Positions 18,393 through 26,223 of a DNA stretch of 64,000 nucleotides are shown here, in pieces (positions within the stretch are counted from its first letter, which is position 1; every line of letters begins with the position of its first letter). The notes under the pieces are model-generated. The model ran no database searches. It was not told where the DNA came from and saw nothing but the letters and a program-made list of their open reading frames with translations. The stretch is from the NCBI RefSeq assembly GCF_014203705.1, contig NZ_JACHJR010000001.1, forward strand, positions 806,001-870,000, read 5' to 3'. The position numbers and the translations under genes are program-made. The DNA comes from Kitasatospora gansuensis. Its GTDB lineage: Bacteria; Actinomycetota; Actinomycetes; Streptomycetales; Streptomycetaceae.

Positions 18393-19025
18393 TCACTCCT
18401 CGTCGTCCAGCAGGAAGGTGCCGTACTCGGGCTTGCCGGCCCGCTGGTAGACGCCGTACTGCACGCCCACGCCGGTGCTGCGGGATTCCGTGAGCGTCCA
18501 GGCGGTGGGGGCGGCGCCCTCGGCGAAGAGCCGCTTTCCGGTGCCGAGGATCACGGGGTTGACGAGCAGCCGGTACTCGTCGACCAGGTCGTGCCGTTGC
18601 AGGGTGTGGATGAGGTCACTGCTGCCCTGCGTCATGATCACGCCGTCCAGTCGCTCCTTCAGCCGGGCGACGGCCTCGGCGGCCTCGCCCTCCAGCAGGT
18701 GGGAGTTCTGCCACTCCAGGGGGCTGCGCAGGGTGCGCGAGGCGACGTACTTCGGCATCGTGTTGAGCTTCACGCCGATCGGGTTGTCCGGGTCGGTCAC
18801 GCGGGGCCAGTAGCCGGCGAAGATGTCGTAGGTCTTCCGGCCGAGCAGCAGGTGGTCGGCGGTCCGCTCGAAGATGTCCGTCATGAGGGTCATGAACTCC
18901 TCGTCGACGTACGGGACTTGCCAGCCGCCGTGCTCGAAGCCATGGTCGTCGTCCTCGCCCGGGCCGCCGGGGGCCTGGATGACCCCGTCCATGGTGACGA
19001 ACACGGTGACGATCAGTCTGGCCAT
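18393..19025 (-). CDS. Dihydrofolate-reductase-fold family protein (RibD C-terminal-like)
   Basis: The 210-residue protein starts with the family's MARLIVTVFVTMDGV and has LLLGRKTYDIFAGYWP, VIMTQGSSDLIHTL and the C-terminal VNPVILGTGKRLF, all typical of the small RibD-C/YyaP oxidoreductase group. It probably binds NADPH, but the substrate is unknown. It stands alone, convergent with the tyrosinase gene (7 bp apart). GAGAGG precedes the ATG. Confidence 0.88.
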   Translation of the reverse strand: MARLIVTVFVTMDGVIQAPGGPGEDDDHGFEHGGWQVPYVDEEFMTLMTDIFERTADHLLLGRKTYDIFAGYWPRVTDPDNPIGVKLNTMPKYVASRTLRSPLEWQNSHLLEGEAAEAVARLKERLDGVIMTQGSSDLIHTLQRHDLVDEYRLLVNPVILGTGKRLFAEGAAPTAWTLTESRSTGVGVQYGVYQRAGKPEYGTFLLDDEE

Positions 19026-19149
19026 GATGGGCTGCCTCTCCGGTGCGGACTGCGTGGTCGGTGACCCATCTCCCGCTGCCCGCCGCCTTCAAACGTGTCC
19101 GGACGAAGGCCGACCGGTTCGGCCCAACCGGCCCGACGTGAGAGCCCGC

Positions 19150-20241
19150 CTACCCGTCTCCGCCCGGTCTGCGGGGGACGAACGGGACCGGATCCACCGT
19201 CCGGCCCCGCGCGGTGAGTTCGCGCACCAGGCCGTGGTCGGGCGAGAGCCCGCAGGCCGGGTCGGTCCTGGCCGCGTCACCCGTGAGGGCGTACGCCTGA
19301 CAGCGGCAGCCGCCGAAGTCCTCGTCCCGGCGTACGCAGCTGCGGCAGGGCTCGCCCATCCAGTCGGTGCCCCGGTAGCGGTTGAACGCCTTGGACTGCT
19401 CCCAGATCCAGCGCAGCGGGTGGTCGCGGATGCTGGGCGGATCGAGGTCCGGAAGCGTGGCGGCAGCCGGGCAGGGCAGGACCGTCCCGTCCGGCGTCAC
19501 GGTGAGCGAGACCGCTCCCCAACCGCCCATGCAGGGCTTGGCGTTGCCGTCGAAGTGGTCGGGCACCACCCACACCAGCTCGGGACCGCCGGCCGGTCCC
19601 GACCGTCGGCGCTGCACCGTCTCGGCGGCCCGGGCCAGCTGGCCCGGTGTGGGCAACAGGGCCTCGCGGTTGCGCAGCGCCCAGCCGTAGTACTGGGTGT
19701 TGGCGAGTTCGATCCGTTCGGCTCCCCAGGCGGTCCCGAGGTCGATCAGGGCGTCGACCGAGTCCAGGTTGGCGCGGTGGAGCACGACGTTGAGCCCGAG
19801 CGGCAGGCCGGCGTCACGGACGAGTGCGGCGGCCCGTTCCTTGTCGGCGAAGGAGCGCCGGCCCGCGATCCGGTCCGAGGCGGCCGGCTCGGCGTGCTGC
19901 ACGGAGAGTTGGACGCTGCGCAGCCCGGCGTCGGCCAGCTCGGCCAGCCTGGCCCGGTCGAGGCCGCTGCCGCTGGTGACCAGCTGGGTGTAGATCCCGG
20001 CGGCCGTGGCGGCGGCGGTGATCTCGGCCAGATCCGGCCGGAGCAGCGGTTCACCGCCGGAGAGGTGGGTCTGCACCACGCCGAGGTCGGCGGCTTGCGC
20101 CATCACCTCGCACCATTGACCGGTCGTCAACTCCCTCGATCTACTTGCCAGTTCGATCGGATTGGAACAGTAGGGGCAGTGCAGCGGACAGGCGTGGGTC
20201 AGCTCGGCGAGCATCGCCCACGGGGGTTCGGCGAAGGTCAC
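19150..20241 (-). CDS. pqqE: PqqE, radical SAM enzyme of PQQ biosynthesis
   Basis: The radical SAM cluster motif CPLHCPYC (Cys18, 22, 25) and the SPASM-type Cys set (KPCMGGWG, LPCPAA, CRSC, GCRCQAY) are visible in 363 residues. PqqE joins Glu and Tyr side chains of the PqqA peptide. The GTG start at 20241 overlaps the pqqD stop (GTGA), which decides the start over longer in-frame readings. It is the last gene of a complete pqqABCDE operon. Confidence 0.94.
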   Translation of the reverse strand: MTFAEPPWAMLAELTHACPLHCPYCSNPIELASRSRELTTGQWCEVMAQAADLGVVQTHLSGGEPLLRPDLAEITAAATAAGIYTQLVTSGSGLDRARLAELADAGLRSVQLSVQHAEPAASDRIAGRRSFADKERAAALVRDAGLPLGLNVVLHRANLDSVDALIDLGTAWGAERIELANTQYYGWALRNREALLPTPGQLARAAETVQRRRSGPAGGPELVWVVPDHFDGNAKPCMGGWGAVSLTVTPDGTVLPCPAAATLPDLDPPSIRDHPLRWIWEQSKAFNRYRGTDWMGEPCRSCVRRDEDFGGCRCQAYALTGDAARTDPACGLSPDHGLVRELTARGRTVDPVPFVPRRPGGDG

Positions 20242-20492
20242 CGTAACCACCCACGCTCTCTCAACTCCTCCAGAAACGCGGGCACTTCGGCAGCGACCGG
20301 CGCGCCCGGGAAGGCGTTCGCCAGCGCGTCGACGATCTCCGGCACCGCCCGGCTGCCGTCGCACAGACGCAGCACGCGCCCGGCGGACCCGCGCAGCACG
20401 ACCACCCGCTCCGGCAACAGCAGCAGGTCGGTCCCGCGCACCCGGTCGTGGCGCAGCACGGCGGAGCCGGGGAGCGCGGGGCGCCAGGTCAC
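20238..20492 (-). CDS. pqqD: PqqD, PqqA-binding chaperone of PQQ biosynthesis
   Basis: This 84-residue protein has the PqqD wHTH-like fold pattern: LLLLPERVVVL followed by a variable stretch and LCDGSRAVPEIV. It presents the PqqA peptide to PqqE. It overlaps pqqC (GTGA at 20489-20492) and pqqE (GTGA at 20238-20241), so the three are translationally coupled. Confidence 0.92.
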   Translation of the reverse strand: MTWRPALPGSAVLRHDRVRGTDLLLLPERVVVLRGSAGRVLRLCDGSRAVPEIVDALANAFPGAPVAAEVPAFLEELRERGWLR

Positions 20493-21175
20493 CGGGTGCC
20501 ACCCGGGCCGGCGTGCTGCACGGCGTCGAGCAGCGCCCACAGGACGTCGCACTTGAAGGCGAGCGCGGCGACTGCCCGGTCCTGGTCCTCCTCGGAGCGC
20601 GCCCAAGCCAGGACCAGCCCGAGGGCCTCCTGCCCGTCGTCGGCACCCTGGGTGACCCGGGTGCGGAAGTAGTCGAGCCCGTCGGCCTCGATCCACGGGT
20701 AGTGGCGCTCGAAGGCGTCGATCCTGGTGAGCATGAGGTCGGGGGCGGACAGTTCGGTGAGCGAGGCGGCGACGGCCTCCAGCGGGGAGCCCAGGCGGCA
20801 GAAGTTGACGTAGCCGTCGACGGCCAGCCGGACGCCGGGCAGCACCTCGCGGCCGGAGGTCAGGGTGGCCCGGTCGAGACCGGCGGCCTCGCCGAGGCGG
20901 AGCCACTTCTCCAGGCCGCCCTCGCCCTCCCGGACGCCGTCGTGGTCCTGGATCCGGCGCAGCCACGACCTGCGCAGCGCCGGGTGGTCGAACTTGGCGG
21001 TGATCAGGGCGTCCTTGACGGGGATGTTCCGCTGGTAGTGGAAGCGGTTGGCGATCCAGCGGCGCAGCTCGTCCGGGGTCAGCGTGCCCTCGTGCATCCG
21101 CCGGTTGAAGGGGTGGCGGTCGTGGTAGCGGTCGCGCGACACGGCCCGCAGCCGGTCTTCGAGTGTGCCCGTCAC
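20489..21175 (-). CDS. pqqC: PqqC, final oxidase of PQQ biosynthesis
   Basis: This 228-residue helical protein matches PqqC (HPFNRRMHEG, ANRFHYQRNIPVKDALI, WLRRIQDHDG). PqqC closes the ring and carries out the last oxidation of AHQQ to PQQ without a metal. The GTG start at 21175 overlaps the pqqB stop. Its length is slightly below the ~250 usual for proteobacterial PqqC, mostly from a short N-terminus. Confidence 0.94.
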   Translation of the reverse strand: MTGTLEDRLRAVSRDRYHDRHPFNRRMHEGTLTPDELRRWIANRFHYQRNIPVKDALITAKFDHPALRRSWLRRIQDHDGVREGEGGLEKWLRLGEAAGLDRATLTSGREVLPGVRLAVDGYVNFCRLGSPLEAVAASLTELSAPDLMLTRIDAFERHYPWIEADGLDYFRTRVTQGADDGQEALGLVLAWARSEEDQDRAVAALAFKCDVLWALLDAVQHAGPGGTR

Positions 21176-22071
21176 AGTTCGATCACCATCCCGTCGGTGG
21201 CCACCTCGATGCCCTGGTCGGCGAGCAGTCGGTGCTGCGGTGCCGCCGGGTCGACGAGGGGGTTGGTGTTGTTGAGGTGGGTGTAGAGCCGACGGGCCGT
21301 CAGCGGGGCCAGCCGCTCGGCCGTCCCGCCGGGCCCGGCGATCGGCAGGTGGCCCATGCCGGTCGAGCCGCGCGCGGAGATGCCAGCCCGGATCGGTTCC
21401 CGGTCGTCCCAGAAGGTGCCGTCGACGATGACCAGGTCGGCCTGTTCGACGGCCCGCTGCAGGGCGTCGGGCCAGGCCGCGAGCGCCGGTGCGTAGACGG
21501 CGCGGGTGCCGTTCGAGCGGTCCTCGATCAGCAGGGCGGTGACCCAGCCGTCGGTGTCCGGGCCGGTGCCCGCGGCGTAGCGCGGGCGTTTGGCGGACAC
21601 CGGGAGGGCGGTGATCCACAGGTCCTCGGAGCCGGGGTCGAGCGGCGCCGGGTCCGGCCCCAACTCCCGCCACTCCACCGAGGTGTACGGCTCCAGTACG
21701 GCGCCGAGGCGCAGCCCGTCGAGCAGCGCCCCGCGCACCGGGGCGGTGGCGAGCACCCGCAGGGAGCGGGCTTCGCGGAGCCGGGCGAGTCCCAGGGTGT
21801 GGTCGAGTTCGGCGTCGGTGAGGACGACTCCGGCGATCGGCGTCCGCCGGACGGCGGGGCCGGGGTGCAGCTGGGGGACGGCTTCGATCTGCTCACCGAG
21901 GTCGGGCGTGGCGTTGACCAGGTACCAGCGGCCCTCCGCCGCCCGGACGGCGAGTGCGGCGTGCCGACGGCGGCGCTCCGGGTGGGCGCGGGCCCCGGCG
22001 CAGCCAGGGCACGCGCAGTTCCACTGGGGAGTCCCGCCGCCCGCCGCCGTGCCCAGCACGTGCAGCAGCAT
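21172..22071 (-). CDS. pqqB: PqqB, metallo-beta-lactamase-fold protein of PQQ biosynthesis
   Basis: The 299-residue protein starts MLLHVLGTAAGGGTPQWNC and has the structural zinc motif CACPGC, then VLTDAELDHTLGL and the C-terminal YTHLNNTNP, all characteristic of PqqB. It hydroxylates the tyrosine ring of the cross-linked intermediate. It follows pqqA by 10 bp and overlaps pqqC. Confidence 0.94.
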   Translation of the reverse strand: MLLHVLGTAAGGGTPQWNCACPGCAGARAHPERRRRHAALAVRAAEGRWYLVNATPDLGEQIEAVPQLHPGPAVRRTPIAGVVLTDAELDHTLGLARLREARSLRVLATAPVRGALLDGLRLGAVLEPYTSVEWRELGPDPAPLDPGSEDLWITALPVSAKRPRYAAGTGPDTDGWVTALLIEDRSNGTRAVYAPALAAWPDALQRAVEQADLVIVDGTFWDDREPIRAGISARGSTGMGHLPIAGPGGTAERLAPLTARRLYTHLNNTNPLVDPAAPQHRLLADQGIEVATDGMVIEL

Positions 22072-22081
22072 CGCGGCGGGG

Positions 22082-22207
22082 CTAGCGGGTGCTCAGCGCG
22101 TACGCGGTGACCTCGAGGGCCGTCTCGACGACGCTGAACTCGGGGGTCCGCCAGACCGTCTCCTCGGTGTCGAGGGTGGACTCCTGGCGTTCGGCCGTCT
22201 CGTTCAT
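22082..22207 (-). CDS. pqqA: PqqA, precursor peptide of PQQ
   Basis: This 41-residue peptide contains the invariant E-x-x-x-Y cross-link pair (EVTAY, Glu32 and Tyr36) preceded by WRTPEF, the same layout as known PqqA (W-x-x-P). The acidic N-terminal stretch of ~17 residues is longer than in short proteobacterial PqqA. AGGAAGG lies upstream of the ATG. It heads the operon; the promoter must be in 22208-22424. Confidence 0.93.
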   Translation of the reverse strand: MNETAERQESTLDTEETVWRTPEFSVVETALEVTAYALSTR

Positions 22208-22289
22208 GGGCGCTATCTTGCCTTCCTGCGGGGGGAGTTCAGGTAACGAGAAGGATCGAGGCCCCGGGGACGCACGGTCAATACATACG

Positions 22290-22306
22290 TTAGGAAAGTT
22301 TCCGAA
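22290..22306. promoter_or_regulatory. Palindrome TTAGGAAA-G-TTTCCGAA between pqqA and the permease
   Basis: This is an 8+1+8 palindrome with one mismatch in the AT-richer part of the divergent region. A related half-site pattern (AAAACTCCCTAAC) appears near 22370-22383 just ahead of the permease. Motifs of this TTAGGAAAGTTTCCTAA kind occur upstream of many Streptomyces genes and have been tied to ROK-family repression of a chitosanase gene; that link is from memory and is not shown here. Confidence 0.5.
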
Positions 22307-22424
22307 TGATTGCTCTCATCTCGACCCGCACTGCTCCGCCGCACGAACCATGGGTCTTGACGAAGATAGTAAAACTCCCTAACTTGAACCCCCGCATCCC
22401 CCACGCCGCGCTCGGAGGCTCCCG

Positions 22425-23870
22425 GTGTCCCCAGGTCTCACCCGCAGAATCGGCCTGTTCCAGGCCACCGCCATCAACATGAGTCAGATGTGCGGCATCG
22501 GCCCGTTCGTCACCATCCCGCTGATGGTCGCCGCCTTCGGCGGGCCGCAGGCCATCATCGGCTTCATCGGCGGAGCCGTCCTCGCCCTGGCCGACGGCCT
22601 GGTCTGGGCCGAGCTCGGCGCCGCACTGCCCGGCGCGGGCGGCAGCTACGTGTACCTGCGGGAGTCGTTCCAGTACCGCACCGGCAAGTTGATGCCGTTC
22701 CTCTTCGTCTGGACGGCGATGCTGTTCATCCCGCTGATCATGTCCACCGGCGTGGTCGGCTTCGTCCAGTACCTCGGCTACCTCTGGCCCGACATGACCA
22801 AGGGTCAGGGCGATCTGGTGGGCGTCGCGTTCTGCGCCCTGGTCGTCCTGCTGCTGTGGCGCAGGGTGGAGAACATCGCCAAGCTCACCACCGTGATGTG
22901 GGGCGTCATGATCACCTCGGTGGTCGTGGTGATCCTCGCCTGCTTCACCCACTTCAGCCCTGCCCGCGCCTTCAGCTGGCCCGCCCACGCCGTCGAGTTG
23001 ACGCACGGTCAGTTCTGGATCGGCTTCGCCGCCGGACTCACCATCGGCATCTACGACTACCTCGGCTACAACACCGCCGCCTATCTCGGCGGCGAGATCA
23101 AGCAGCCCGGGCGGGTGCTGCCGCGCGCCATCGTCCTCTCGATCGTCGGCATCATGGGCATCTACCTGCTGCTCCAGATCGGCGTGCTGGGCGCGATGGA
23201 CTGGCGCGAGATGCTCGACCCCGACTCGATCGCCTCCAAGTCGGTCGCCTCCGCCGTGCTGGAACGGACCTGGGGCGAGGGTGCGGCCGACGTGGTCACC
23301 GTGCTGATCCTGATCACCGCCTTCGCCTCGGTCCTCGCCGGACTGCTCGGCGGCTCCCGGGTGCCGTACGACGCCGCCCGCGACGGCGTGTTCTTCCGGT
23401 CCTTCGGCAAGCTGCACCCCAAGCACCGGTTCCCGGTCCTCGGACTCGTCAGCATGGGCATCGTCACCGCGGCCGGCTTCCTGCTCAGCCGGCACATCGG
23501 CACCACCGCGGCGCACCCGCCGCTGAGCATCCTGATCAACCTGCTCACCACCGTGATGGTCATCGTCCAGGCGCTCGCCCAGATCGTCGCGGTCTCGGTG
23601 CTGCGCCGCCGTCAGCCGAACCTCGCGCGGCCGTACCGGATGTGGCTCTACCCCGCGCCCAGCGTCGTCGCCGCCGTCGGGTGGCTCGTCATCTACGGGT
23701 ACGCCGACCGCAACGCTCCCGGCTTCCACCCCATCGAGTGGTCGCTGGCCTGGGTCGCGGCAGGCTGCGCCGCGTTCGTGCTCTGGGCCCGGAAGGAAGG
23801 CACCTGGCCCTTCGGGCCGCGCGAGATCCGCGAGGAGTTCCTGACCGATCAGGAGCGGGTCGCGGCCTGA
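22425..23870 (+). CDS. APC-superfamily amino acid permease
   Basis: This is a 481-residue membrane protein with about 12 hydrophobic helices. The first helix has the APC signature (GLFQATAINMSQMCGIGPFV), and GIYDYLGYNTAAYLGGEI with RVPYDAARDGVFF matches the family's conserved loops. The GTG start has GGAGG upstream. Substrate is not predictable; amino acid or amine uptake is likely. The gene is divergent from pqqA across a shared 217-bp control region and overlaps the 3' end of the convergent phosphatase gene by 22 bp. Confidence 0.9.
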   Translation: MSPGLTRRIGLFQATAINMSQMCGIGPFVTIPLMVAAFGGPQAIIGFIGGAVLALADGLVWAELGAALPGAGGSYVYLRESFQYRTGKLMPFLFVWTAMLFIPLIMSTGVVGFVQYLGYLWPDMTKGQGDLVGVAFCALVVLLLWRRVENIAKLTTVMWGVMITSVVVVILACFTHFSPARAFSWPAHAVELTHGQFWIGFAAGLTIGIYDYLGYNTAAYLGGEIKQPGRVLPRAIVLSIVGIMGIYLLLQIGVLGAMDWREMLDPDSIASKSVASAVLERTWGEGAADVVTVLILITAFASVLAGLLGGSRVPYDAARDGVFFRSFGKLHPKHRFPVLGLVSMGIVTAAGFLLSRHIGTTAAHPPLSILINLLTTVMVIVQALAQIVAVSVLRRRQPNLARPYRMWLYPAPSVVAAVGWLVIYGYADRNAPGFHPIEWSLAWVAAGCAAFVLWARKEGTWPFGPREIREEFLTDQERVAA

Positions 23871-25009
23871 CGCTCCGGCTCCGCCGGAAGACGCTCGACG
23901 GCCACCATCGCCGCGTCGTCGCCCAGCCGCCCGCCGGCGTGGGCGACGAGGTCGCCGCACAGGCGCCGCAGCAGGGTCTGCGGGTCGGAGGGCGGCCAGG
24001 AGGCGATCCGCTCCGCCAGCGGATAGAACGCCCCCGACCGGTCCCGGGCCTCGATCACCCCGTCCGTGTAGAGCAGTGCGATGTCGCCCGGCTCGAAGGC
24101 GAAGGTCTCGACCACGGGATCGGCGCCGAGCAGTCCGCTGAGCCCGAGCGGCGGGGCGGGCTGGCCGACGTCGAGGGAGAGGACGCGGCCGGCCCGCAGC
24201 ACCAGCGGCGGCGGATGCCCGCAGTCGACCAGCTGGATCGTCGGCTCGCGGTCGGGGATGTCGAGCAGGACCGCCGTGATGAACGACTCCCGCGTCTCCT
24301 CCTCCGACGGGTCGTCCTCCGCCGACGGGGCGCCGGGATCCTGGCCGTCCCGGAACACCGCCTCCTCCAGGTGGGTGACCAACGCGGGCAGGTCGGGCTG
24401 CCGGTAGGCCGCCGCCCGGAAGGCTCCGAGCAGCAGGGAGGCGTCACTGATCGCGGCAAGTCCCTTGCCCCGTACGTCACCGACCAGGAAACGGGTGCCC
24501 TTGGCGGTGCGCACGGCCGCGTACAGGTCGCCGCCGATCTGCGCCTCGGCCTCCGCCGCGAGGTAGACGGAGGCGATCCGCAGCGGGCCCATCCGGTGCG
24601 GCAGCGGGCGCAGAACCACCGTCTGCGCGGCCTCGGCCACCGAGCGCAGCTGGGTCATCTTCTTCTCGTGCTGCTCCCTGAGGTGGGCGCCCAGGGTCAC
24701 CAGCGCGGAGATCACCGCCAGCGAGGCGATCTGGACCGAGTGGTTGAGGTCCAGCAGGGTGGTCCGGGTGGCCGCGACGATGCTCTGGGCCAGGACGGCG
24801 AGCGCTCCGACGGCGGCGGTCGTCCTCGGTCCTGCGAACGAGGCCGTGATCGCGGGGGCGGCGACCAGCAGCGGCCCGAGGTGGACCTCGGACGGCGCCA
24901 GCACGTCCACGACGGAGATCACGACGATCAGCGCGAGCGGGATGACCACCAGCGCGCGGCTCTGCTGCCGAGGCCACCGGAGCTCCGCGAGGCGTCGCCG
25001 AACGTCCAT
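23849..25009 (-). CDS. Membrane-anchored SpoIIE/PP2C-type serine phosphatase
   Basis: Residues ~20-110 contain four hydrophobic helices, followed by a short coiled segment (LREQHEKKMTQLRS) and a SpoIIE-like PP2C domain with metal-binding GGDLY, VGDVRGKG, LLYTDGVIEA and GDDAAMVAV. Proteins of this layout dephosphorylate anti-anti-sigma factors in stress and development pathways. No STAS or RsbW-like partner gene is adjacent. Its 3' end overlaps that of the permease gene. Confidence 0.91.
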   Translation of the reverse strand: MDVRRRLAELRWPRQQSRALVVIPLALIVVISVVDVLAPSEVHLGPLLVAAPAITASFAGPRTTAAVGALAVLAQSIVAATRTTLLDLNHSVQIASLAVISALVTLGAHLREQHEKKMTQLRSVAEAAQTVVLRPLPHRMGPLRIASVYLAAEAEAQIGGDLYAAVRTAKGTRFLVGDVRGKGLAAISDASLLLGAFRAAAYRQPDLPALVTHLEEAVFRDGQDPGAPSAEDDPSEEETRESFITAVLLDIPDREPTIQLVDCGHPPPLVLRAGRVLSLDVGQPAPPLGLSGLLGADPVVETFAFEPGDIALLYTDGVIEARDRSGAFYPLAERIASWPPSDPQTLLRRLCGDLVAHAGGRLGDDAAMVAVERLPAEPERQAATRS

Positions 25010-25095
25010 GACTCCTGCATACTCCCAGCCGGACCCGGGCGCCCCCGGGCCACGCCGTCATCGCGGTCACCCGGCCCGGATCAGCCCGGTACGGA

Positions 25096-25899
25096 TCAGT
25101 GCGGCCCGTTCCGGTGCCGCAGTGGGTGCGCGTGCTGCAGTGCCTCACCGGTGAGTGCGCCCGCGTAGACGCAGTACCCGACGCCGATCAGCCAGGACTG
25201 CACCACGAAGACGGTGCCGATCACGCCGTAGGTGATGGCGTTGGAGGCGATCAGCGGCGCGAAGACCAGCCGGGAGAAGACCCGCAGGCCGCCCAGCGCG
25301 GCGACCGTGGCGACCGCACCGGGCAGCAGCGTGCGCCACCCGACCCGGGACCCGAGCAGCAGCCACTGCAGCCACCAGAAGAACAGCACACCGCCGATCA
25401 GGGTGGCCGTGGCCCGCAGCGCGGGCTGGGCGGCGGTGCCGTCCCAGGGCACTCCGCTCCAGGCGGCGACGAGCACGTAGCCGATCAGGCCCGCCAGCGC
25501 GAGCACCTGCCGCCACACCGCGTGCCAGGCGGCCGACTCCACCCGCCAGATCCGCTCGTACGCGTTCTGGACGGCGGTCATCAGCGAGATCCCGAAGACC
25601 GAGAGCGAGGCGAGGCCGAAGGCGGTGGTGGTGCTCAGGACGTCCCGCCGAGAGGAGAACAGCTCGTCCACGGCCTGCGCCGAGCGGCCGGACAGGCCCA
25701 GGCCGTCGATGATCCAGTCGGCGATGCCGATGCCCCGGGTCGGCGAGGCCGCCGCGATCACGATCAGCAGCGGGACCAGGGTGACGAAGCACAGCGCGGC
25801 GAAGGCCATCGAGCGGTGCAGCAGCTCGATCTCCCGGCCGCGGTGCCACACCGCCTTGGCGACGTGCTCGACGCGCTGCCGGACCGATGTCAGCGTCAC
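25096..25899 (-). CDS. YihY/virulence factor BrkB family membrane protein
   Basis: This 267-residue protein has six membrane helices and the family's sequences IELLHRSMAFAALCF, NAYERIWRVE and NAITYGVIGTVFVV. It belongs to UPF0761 (formerly annotated as RNase BN). Function is unknown; an envelope or transport role is supposed. The GTG at 25899 has AGGAGG about 9 bases upstream. Longer in-frame readings lack a signal. Confidence 0.87.
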   Translation of the reverse strand: MTLTSVRQRVEHVAKAVWHRGREIELLHRSMAFAALCFVTLVPLLIVIAAASPTRGIGIADWIIDGLGLSGRSAQAVDELFSSRRDVLSTTTAFGLASLSVFGISLMTAVQNAYERIWRVESAAWHAVWRQVLALAGLIGYVLVAAWSGVPWDGTAAQPALRATATLIGGVLFFWWLQWLLLGSRVGWRTLLPGAVATVAALGGLRVFSRLVFAPLIASNAITYGVIGTVFVVQSWLIGVGYCVYAGALTGEALQHAHPLRHRNGPH

Positions 25900-26223
25900 G
25901 ACCTCCGACCTCCTGCCCACGTTCCTGACTGAATGATCGCAGGTCAGCGCGGCCGCCCGCGCGGCCTGGGACGCGGCCCGGCCGCGCGTGTCCGGACCGG
26001 CGCCGAGCGCCGCTTTCTGAAAGCCCCTCAGCCCGCGCACAAGGTGGTACCCGCACGGTCGGTGACTGCCAAGACCCCTGCCAGGTCGGTGACTTGGCCA
26101 CTTTTGATCACCTTTGGACACAGATTCATCAAGATCCGACCCGATGTATGGCTTTCTTGACGGCTCACCATCAAGCTCTGCCGGAGCAATTCAGCTGCAG
26201 TTACCCCTCGAACTGGAGTCAGA
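25900..26223 (+). promoter_or_regulatory. Control region of the second M4 protease, with a direct repeat
   Basis: This 324-bp gap contains no credible gene. The undecamer GGTCGGTGACT occurs twice (26057-26067 and 26084-26094), 27 bp apart, each near a CCAAG/CTTGG element. An AT-richer stretch (26100-26155) follows, ending before the GTG at 26224, and is the likely promoter. The repeat may bind a regulator. Confidence 0.45.
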
